Source: Nematostella vectensis | Lineage: Eukaryota > Cnidaria > Anthozoa > Actiniaria > Edwardsiidae | Direction: 5' to 3' | Length of the DNA stretch: 64,000 nucleotides | Assembly (NCBI RefSeq): GCF_932526225.1 | Contig: NC_064042.1 | Span: 8,652,540-8,716,539 of the forward strand | Shown: in pieces, positions 52,301 to 62,721 of the stretch | Position numbering within the stretch: the stretch's first letter is position 1 | How the letters are laid out: every line of letters begins with the position of its first letter | The notes under the pieces: generated by a model | Databases searched by the model: none | The model's input: only the letters and a program-made list of their open reading frames with translations | Told to the model about the DNA's origin: nothing | Program-made: the position numbers and the translations under genes

Positions 52301-55300
52301 AGATAGAGATGAACCGGTTGATTCGGCCGCCATTACGGTTCAACTCACTTTCCAAGCTCGCCTGGAGGAAAAAAGAAAAAAAAAAAAAAAGTGAGCTTTT
52401 TAAAATCACCGTATGCGAATGTGAGTTTCTACGATACATCAGTGAGGATTGGAGTGGGGATTTTTGCTTGATATGGATAGGTAACACTAGCATAACAACG
52501 ATATAATACACATGGCGGGCGTGAGAAACGTAATGTTGATAAGGTCGGGTTCTTATTATGACGAGACATCAAAAAACTATACTTTTACGCTATCCCTCTT
52601 TGTCACTCTCCCGCGTGCGATGTCATTGGGTAACAACTAAAAAGGGCGAATTGACTGCCGGTACAAAACCCTGTCCACTCACCTCTCCAGTTGTTTGAAG
52701 ACCAATCACCACGCTGTACCCATCATTCAGTGCGGCCTTGGCTTCCTTGACGATTAGGGGAACTTTCATGCTCATACTGTGGAGGAGAGGGCGAAGCTGT
52801 AAGCGTTACAACAAACTTCGTTCTGAGTTTTTGTAACTGAAACCTTGCAGTCAGTTAAGCCGCCTTACTCACCAGATGTACTTTTGAGGAGGGACTCGGT
52901 ACTATTCGAGAATTATTCGGTTCTATTCGGAAATGACTCAGTACTCGGTATTACGTGTCGGGAGTAACTCAGTACTTTTCGGGAATGACTTTGTATCTTT
53001 CGGGAATGACTAAGCATTATTCGGGAACGACCCGGTACTTTTTGGGAATGACTCAGATCCTTTCGGAATTAACTCAACATTACTCTAGGAAAATTCAGTA
53101 CATTTTGGGAGAGCGATTTGGGACTATCCGAGAATGACACAGTTGGCTACATAAGTTAGGTTCTACTTTGATTTCCTGGTAAGGTTACTAATAAATAGCT
53201 ATGTTAACTTCAATTCGACATACATTATAAAACAGCCTATTAACCTACCAGAGTTGTTTAAAGAATCTTTGATGGCTTGACCAGAATAATGACCAGATTC
53301 GGGTGTTGGTGGTGTTGGTGCGAGCAAGAGCGTACTCCAGGGACGTCTTAATCTCCTTCCTGGAAATGACAAGCAAATGGTATACGACCATTTACGATGA
53401 TGGTGATACACTTGTATGGGCAGTTCTTATAAAATCAATTTACAATGCAAATTAACGTCAGGCCTCGGAAAAGCGACCTTGCCAAACAGATTATGTAGAT
53501 CAAGAGCCCCAATATAGCGACCTTGCCAAGCATTTTATGTAGATCAAGAACCCCAATAAAGCGACCTTGCCAAGCATATTATGTAGATCAAAAACCCCAA
53601 TAAAGCGACCTTGCCGAGAATGTTATGTATATTAGGAACATCAATAAAGCGACCTTGCCAAGCATATTATGTAGATCAAGAGCCCCAGTTAAGCGACCTT
53701 TCCAAGCATAATATGTAGATCAAGAACTCCAATAAAGCGACCTTGCCGAGAATGTTATGTATATTAAGAACATCAATCAAGCGACCTTGCCAAGCTTGTT
53801 ATGTAGATCAAGAACCCCAATAAAGCGACCTTGCCAAGCATGTTATGTAGATCAAGAACCCCAATAAAGCGACCTTGCCAAGCATGTTATGTAGATTACG
53901 AACCTCAATAAAGCGACCTTACCAAACATGTACCGCAGTGTCATACACCTTGGTTTGCTCGTCTGTAAGCGCAGACTCAACGTTTGAAAACTGAAACAGA
54001 GAGATATAGAGATATAGGACACTTTAGAAATATTTTGCAGAATCTATGCATCTTCAGTGGGAGATGACTATTGGATAAAATAAAACCAATTTGCCATCAA
54101 CTTATTTCTTTCCATATTTACTTAAATGGCCATATAAAAAAAAATACGTATACCGTTTCTCAGCCTGTCGAAAGCTGATTAGAAAGGTTATTTCTTCAGC
54201 TACTTGGATCACCATATCAATTAAAATAAGCGTGAAGTTTACCTTAGCTTGTCAAAAGTTTATTTCCATATACTTGGACGAACATATCAATTAATTGAAT
54301 GGCCATATAAAAAAAATACGTATACCGTTTCTCAGCCTGTCGAAAGCTGATTTGAAAGGTTATTTCTTCAGCTACTTGGATCACCTTATCAATTAAAATA
54401 AGCGTGAAGTTTACCTTAGCTTGTCAAAAGTTTATTTCCATATACTTGGACGAACATATCAATTAATTGAATGGCCATATAAAAAAAAAATACGTATATC
54501 GTTTCTCAGCCTGTCGAAAGCTGATTTGAAAGGTTATTTCTTCAGCTACTTGGATCACCTTATCAATTAAAATAAGCGTGAAGTTTACCTTAGCTTGTCG
54601 AAAGTTTATTTCCATATTCTTGGACGAACATATCAATTAAAATATGCGCACAGTTGCGTACCTCTGTAGTAAATCAGATAACCAAATCAATATCAATTAC
54701 GTGCACACTGTACCTCGGCCTGTCGAAAGCTGAGCCCTCGAGAGACGTACATTCCGGATGCCTTCATCTCCATGGCCAACATCTCAGCAGCCCCTACAAG
54801 ATACAAGTAGAAGCCTCAAGTAGCAACCTTTATTTTGCTTTTACATCGACATTAAAACACGTGTATGCCTGTTAAAACAACTTAGCAGGTGGTCGGTTTT
54901 ACGGCTGCTAGGATATGTTAAGGCCGAATTAGACGCTACGATTTTTGCCTACAACCATCGCATGCGACATGACTTAGCTCTGATTTAGACACGCACGACT
55001 TTACGCTCACGTCTCAAGAAAATCGCGTACGACCTATGCGCTTTTTAATCGAAGAGGACTGGGACCAACAACAAAAAACATGGCGGACTGTCGCACTGCT
55101 GTAACTGCAGCGCTTGCTGCTGCAATTTTACGCCGTAAACAAATGGAAAAAGACGAAGAAGGGCCCGAGAGAAGGAATGGCTGACAGATTGGGTCTTATT
55201 GTTTAATCTTATAGGAGCTACGTTTGGCATAGATCCACGCGATTGCCGACAATATATGTTCGTATGGATTTCCGCCATATTTGCAAACCAAAACAGTAAT

Positions 55301-58300
55301 CGCCCCCGTCTCTCCCCCTGGAAGGAAGATTCGCCTCAATGCTCCCGTAATTTTACAAAAGGGACAAAAAGTCGTAGAGCCTTGAAACATGTTTAAAAAA
55401 CCCTATAACTTTTTCGTGTCGTAAGCTCGTGTCGTAGCGGAGACTTTGCGACTTGAGTTGTATGCTGAAGCGAGCGTGTAGCATGCGATGGTTGTAGGCA
55501 AAAATCGTAGCGTCTAAATCGGCCTTTAGGCAGATGAGCAATAAAACGTACGTACCTAGACCCCGCTTGGTAATGGATTCGAGAAAAGACTCAAATGACT
55601 TAAATGCTGTCCCCTCCCCCCACAGGCCGAGTCGCTCCATAAACGCCTGGAAAAAGTTAACACATCGCATTTATCAACATGAATCAGAAAAAGAGCATGG
55701 TAGGAAGACTGCAAGAAAATGATAATCAAATGCGTGTCATCAATTTGAATTGTGAAAAAACAATGAGCAATGCGCACAAATGATAATCAAACGCGCGTCA
55801 TCAATTTGAATTGTGAGAAAACAATCAGCAATGCGCGCAATTGATAATCAAACGCGCGTCATCAATTTGAATTGTGACAAAACAATGAGCAATGAGCGCA
55901 AATGATAATCAAACGCGCGTCATCAATTTGAATTGTGAGAAAACAATGAGCAATGCGCGCAAATGATAATCAAACGCGCGTCATCAATTTGAATTTTGGG
56001 AAAACAATGAGCAATGCGCGCAAATGATAATCAAACTCGCGTCATCAATTTGAATTGTGAGAAAACAATGAGTAATGCGCGCAAATGATAATCATACGCG
56101 CGTCATCAATTTGAATTGTGAGAAAACAATGAGTAATGCGCGCAAATGATAATCAAACGCGTGTCGTCAATTTGAATTGTGGGAAAACAGTGAGCAATGA
56201 GCGCAAATGATAATCAAACGCGCGTTATCAATTTGAATTGTGGGAAAACAATGAGCAATGCGCGCAAATGATAATCAAACTCGCGTCATCAATTTGAATT
56301 GTGAGAAAACAATGAGTAATGCGCGCAAATGATAATCATACGCGCGTCATCAATTTGAATTGTGAGAAAACAATGAGTAATGCGCGCAAATGATAATCAA
56401 ACGCGTGTCGTCAATTTGAATTGTGGGAAAACAATGAGCAATGCGCGCAAATGATAATCAAACTCGCGTCATCAATTTGAATTGTGAGAAAACAATGAGT
56501 AATGCGCGCAAATGATAATCATACGCGCGTCATCAATTTGAATTGTGAGAAAACAATGAGTAATGCGCGCAAATGATAATCAAACGCGCGTTATCAATAT
56601 GAATTGTGAGAAAACAATGAGCAATGCGCGCAGATGATAATCAAACGCGCGTCATCAATTTGAATTGTGGGAAAACAACGAGCAATGCGCGCAAATGATA
56701 ATCAAACGCGTGTCATCAATTTGAATTGTGGGAAAACAGTGAGCAACGCGCGAAAATGATAATCAAACGCGTGTCGTCAATTTGAATTGTGGGAAAACAG
56801 TGAGCAATGAGCGCAAATGATAATCAAACGCGCGTTATCAATTTGAATTGTGAGATAACAATGAGCAATGCGCGCAAATGATAATCAAACTCGCGTCATC
56901 AATTTGAATTGTGAGAAAACAATGAGTAATGCGCGCAAATGATAATCATACGCGCGTCATCAATTTGAATTGTGAGAAAACAATGAGTAATGCGCGCAAA
57001 TGATAATCAAACGCGTGTCGTCAATTTGAATTGTGGGAAAACAATGAGCAATGCGCGCAAATGATAATCAAACTCGCGTCATCAATTTGAATTGTGAGAA
57101 AACAATGAGTAATGCGCGCAAATGATAATCATACGCGCGTCATCAATTTGAATTGTGAGAAAACAATGAGTAATGCGCGCAAATGATAATCAAACGCGCG
57201 TTATCAATATGAATTGTGAGAAAACAATGAGCAATGCGCGCAGATGATAATCAAACGCGCGTCATCAATTTGAATTGTGGGAAAACAACGAGCAATGCGC
57301 GCAAATGATAATCAAACGCGTGTCATCAATTTGAATTGTGGGAAAACAGTGAGCAACGCGCGAAAATGATAATCAAACGCGTGTCGTTAATTTGAATTGT
57401 GGGAAAACAGTGAGCAATGAGCGCAAATGATAATCAAACGCGCGTTATCAATTTGAATTGTGAGATAACAATGAGCAATGCGCGCAAATGATAATCAAAC
57501 GCGCATTATCAATTTGAATTGTGGGAAAATAATGAGCAATGCGCGCAAATGATAATCAAACGCGCGATTGCATAATGACAGCGGCGTGGTTGGACGTGCC
57601 TAGCTTTAGCTCCGCGTTTTGAAGTCGTTGTTTGCACTTTCATGTGCATTAAGTTCATATATGTAATTCAAATATTTAGTGTTGTCGTATGTGTCTATTT
57701 GTTCTTTATTTTTTGTGGCCATGGCTGCAATAAAGACCTCAATCCTTGAAAATTATTAGCTTCTATCTAGTTTTTTTGTTTTATTGCATTTTATTTTGCT
57801 GCTGCTTTCATGTATTTTGTATTCGTGCCTTGTACGTCCTTGCTATACGCTCCATTTAATTGAACTATTTTGTGCTGCCTAGCCAGATTAGCTTTTTAGT
57901 TACTTCTAGGCAGCCAATACCCAAAATCTGTAATTATTATTTATTTTCTTACTGTAATTTCTGTGTGTGGTATAAATAAAGTTATATTGTTGTTATCAAT
58001 ATGAATTGTGAGAAAACAATGAGCAATGCGCGCAGATGATAATCAAACGCGCGTCATCAATTTGAATTGTGGGAAAACAATGAGCAATGCGCGCAAATGA
58101 TAATCAAACTCGCGTCATCAATTTGAATTGTGAGAAAACAATGAGTAATGCGCGCAAATGATAATCATACGCGCGTCATCAATTTGAATTGTGAGAAAAC
58201 AATGAGTAATGCGCGCAAATGATAATCAAACGCGCGTTATCAAAATGACTTGTGAGAAAACAATGAGCAATGCGCACAAATGATAATCAAACGCGCGTCA

Positions 58301-61300
58301 TCAATTTGAATTGTGAGAAAACAATCAGCAATGCGCGCAATTGATAATCAAACGCGCGTCATCAATTTGAATTGTGAGAAAACAATGAGCAATGCGCGCA
58401 AATGATAATCAAACGCGCGTCATCAATTTGAATTGTGAGAAAACAATGAGCAATGCGCGCAAATGATAATCAAACGCGCGTCATCAATTTGAATTGTGGG
58501 AAAACAATGAGCAATGCGCGCAAATGATAATCAAACTCGCGTCATCAATTTGAATTATGAGAAAACAATGAGTAATGCGCGCAGATGATAATCAAACGCG
58601 CGTCATCAATTTGAATTGTGGGAAAACAATGAGCAATGCGCGCAAATGATAATCAAACGCGTGTCATCAATTTGAATTGTGGGAAAACAGTGAGCAACGC
58701 GCGAAAATGATAATCAAATGCGCGTCATCAACTGGAGAAAATTGGAGAAAACAAGAAGCAAACGCACGCAAAATATAAACCAATGCGAATTTGATTGAAA
58801 AATGTATCCGTAATATAGACGGTGTTTCTCACCATGTTCTTGACATCTGTGACACCAGTTGCACTGCAATATACCACTCTGGCCAAGGGAAGCATTCTAA
58901 AAAGATATCACCCAGTTAAGCCCAACACACACCACACTCGCAAAACACACAGCATACGCCAGTCATTATACACAAACACACCAGGGCACTCGCAAAATAC
59001 AGCATACGCCAGTCAGTATACACAAACACACCAGGGCACTCGCAAAATACAGCATATGCCAGTCATTATACACAAACACACCAGGGCACTCGCAAAATAC
59101 AGCATACGCCAGTCAGTATACACAAACACACCAGGGCACTCGCAAAATACAACAGACACCAGTCAGTAAAGTCAAACAGACAGAAAACTCACAAAACACA
59201 GCCAGACATCAGAGAGGGTTAACACTAACACACACAACACTAACAAAACACAGGATCATGGAGACACACCTTTGCAGAGTAGTGACAGCAAGGGAAATCT
59301 TTGTGCTATTTTCCTCCTTGCCCTTAGAATGAAAGAATAAATGGAACATAATTATTACATTCAAGCAATCCCTCTTGTCAGCCAGGAACTTTACCCAAAC
59401 ATATTGCTACTCCATGTAAATAATCAAATTATGTCACTGATAGGATGTAGCTTCTTTAAATATGATTATTGCATTCATCATAGTAATAATGCCCTACATG
59501 TAAAGAAAAATCCTTCTCTTCAACGGTGTACAGAATCTCTAGTCACAAAAAGCCACAGCAATCTCTGATAGCAGGCATATCTATCTGCCCGAGACTAACC
59601 CACATATACACACTATACATCTTACACCAGGTAAAATGGCAATGGTTAGACCTTTCTGGAGCTCTAGATCGACAACACTAAGGCAGGCTGCAAATATACA
59701 TCAATTTATTATATATCATATCAAATTAATATTATTCTAACTGAGGGGAGTAATGTAACTTACTGGGATAAAATGCTTAGCTTTGTGACTCTCGTCGAAG
59801 ATGAGGCAACCATCAAACGTCTCCCCTCCGCACCAGTCCATCAGCTGCTGAAGCCTGGTCTGTCGACTACCGCCTGTCAAAAGGCAAGTTGAGATGAGCG
59901 CCTCTATTCATATTAGGCTTCCTCTCGAAATTAAAAAATGAAATAAGCACCCAGGTCAATCAAAAAAGCATAAAGATATATAATACCTTTTTGCACAGAA
60001 GAAACAAGTGTTGCATATGTGCTAAAGACGACACCTTCCTTGCATCCAGGGGGTAAACCAAACACTCTTAAAGACAAAGGGAATCCATGAAACAGTCATC
60101 AGAATTTTAAAAGTGTTAAGGTATACTTTAAGTTCAAAGCAGCGTCAGAATTATTAATTAAAGCATCAAGATACCACTGATGGTTTAATGTTTTGGGATA
60201 CGCTCTGAACAGTACGTACAGTAGATGGTGGTCTAAGCAAGATTGATGGTAGCCTACTTTGTCTCTTTGTCCAGGTGTTGACAGCCTTCAATCACTTTGA
60301 CATAGCAATCAATGTCATGTAGATCTCTACAAAAAATAATAGTACTAACTTTTACAATTAAATTTTTTACTACAATTTTGCTTAGTTTCCAAAAAATAGA
60401 ACTGTGGCAGCACTTAGAAAGGGGAAAATGCCCATTGTTTTTAGACAGCCATGAAAAAATTAATTCCTTGACATAATTCATAACCCCTTTCACTTTTAAA
60501 ATGGTAATGGTTAGATGGTATTAATAGGTCATCAACCTAGTATGCTGGTATTGCCCACATAGTTATGCTTCATTGCTCAATCAGAACAAACTAGAGAATA
60601 ATTAAATGCAAATCGCATATACAGTAATTACAGTACAATACACAGTACACAAAATAATGGCTTAAATCAAAAATCCCTAAACAAGTGGTAACCCACCTCT
60701 GTGCATCCATCTTCAAGTCAGAAGAGATACTAAACCAAATGTGCTTACAGCGGCCTCTCGCAAAGTTATCAAGGATTATGCCAGATATCTGAAAAGCACA
60801 TGTTAACAGTGTCCTGTTGCAAATTTTTCAAGAATTATGCCAGATATCTGAAAAGCACATGTTAACAGTGCCCTCTCGCAAAGTTATCAAGGATTATGCC
60901 AGATATCTGAAAAGCAAATGTTAACAGTGTCCTGTTGCAAATTTATCAAGGAATATATCAGATATCTGAGAAGCATGAATTTGGAAAAGTTGGAACTCAC
61001 TAGTATGGTTCTACATATAAATGGAGTACATAATAAGTGGTCATATCACAGGCCCCTCCCATCAACCACCCCTACATAGGGGTGGGGACTCAGCAAGGCA
61101 AACCTTAGTATCAGAGTGGAGGGGAAACAATCAATAAAAAGGAGCTTTAAAGGACCCAGGCCTCCATACAAGAAATGCCAGAGACTTGCCCTTTCAAGAC
61201 AAAATGCTCTAGCAATTATCAAGCATATTTTACCTGTCTTCCTTTACCAACCCCTGCTCCATCACCAATAAAGAATCCCGCCCTCTGACCATTTGGAAGA

Positions 61301-62643
61301 ATATGCTGGTGACGCTGGCACTAGAACAGACGACAAGAGCATTTACAGACACACACCAGGCCTAGGACAAATGCTGTTCTTTTCATGAACTTTTCCAAAT
61401 GCAAATGTGTTCAAATGAACATGAAGCAATACAATTGCTTCATTTGCAAGATTAACATTTGGAATGATATATGAAGAGGACAGCATTTGACCAAGACCTC
61501 AATATTATACTTATCTTTCATAAAAATGCCTACACATACAGTATATACTATTATATTCACACAATAACAATGTTGTTTACTATGGAGACAAAGGAATATG
61601 CCATATGCCATATATTGTCCTGTCTTACAAATCTAGCTCACTCATTCAATGAATGACTATATGGCAGTCCTGTCTTACAAATCTAGCTCACCAGCTCATA
61701 ATTAAGGGACAATAAAGAAATACTGTAGAAGGCAGAGTCCATCTTAGACAGGGTCTGTACTTGGCCGTACAACCAACAACACCCCATGTGATTGTAATTT
61801 ACGAGCGATACAGCATATGGGTGCAATTCTGAATACATTTGGACCCCATAGTTTTCTTTTAATTCCCTAAGCACTTTAACATAAATATATATATATATTG
61901 TATAGTGTTAGTTTGAGAAAAATACAAACTACATAGGTTTCCCTACAGGTCTGTTTCGTGGTTGCCCACTCATCAGGGGATTTAATGAGAATATTCCTAC
62001 CATTGTATATATACTAATAACATTGAAATTTACATAATAATAGACTGATAGTTTTAGCTAAGGCGGTAAGAGGAACAATAGCGAGTTACATTAAATATGC
62101 GGGGCGAAAACTAACAGTGCGGAACGTGTGAAAAATTGATAGCGCGAAAATTTAACGGTGACGGGATTAACAGTTCTAATTGTTTCGTAGCAGGGCTTTG
62201 TTTCTGTGGCGGCACGAGGACACGAGTTCATTGCGTTTATTTAGAGTTGATAGTTTGGGTTGGCAGATGATCGTCAGCTTTTCCTTGAGGCAGAGGTTGC
62301 AACGCTTAGTGGTACTGTTGTAGGCGGAGTGGGAAGAAAGAATGCGCCATGAAATAAAGTACTCAATCATGTTGTCCTTGAGAGTCCAGACGTGTTTGCT
62401 GAGTTCGGTGGAGTTTCTGTGTTTGGCGTGTCGGAATGATGCGGTGTGGTTTCTGTACCTGGTCTTGAAGCTGTTTTCAGTGAGCCCGACGTATGTTTCC
62501 GAGGTGTTGTTGTCTTTTCGAGTTACGGTAGCTTGGTAGATAACATATGTATGTAGGCAGTTTCCGTCTAGAGGGCAGGTGCCGACAGAAAGCACTGCTC
62601 TACTTTCGAGTATTGAGCACTTTCTATGAAAGCCTTCAACCAT

Positions 62644-62721
<78 letters not shown>

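Noticed and set aside
55725-58745. Possible CRISPR-like array
   Set aside because: The units are directly contiguous with no unique spacers, and the context is an intron of an animal gene. It is a satellite.
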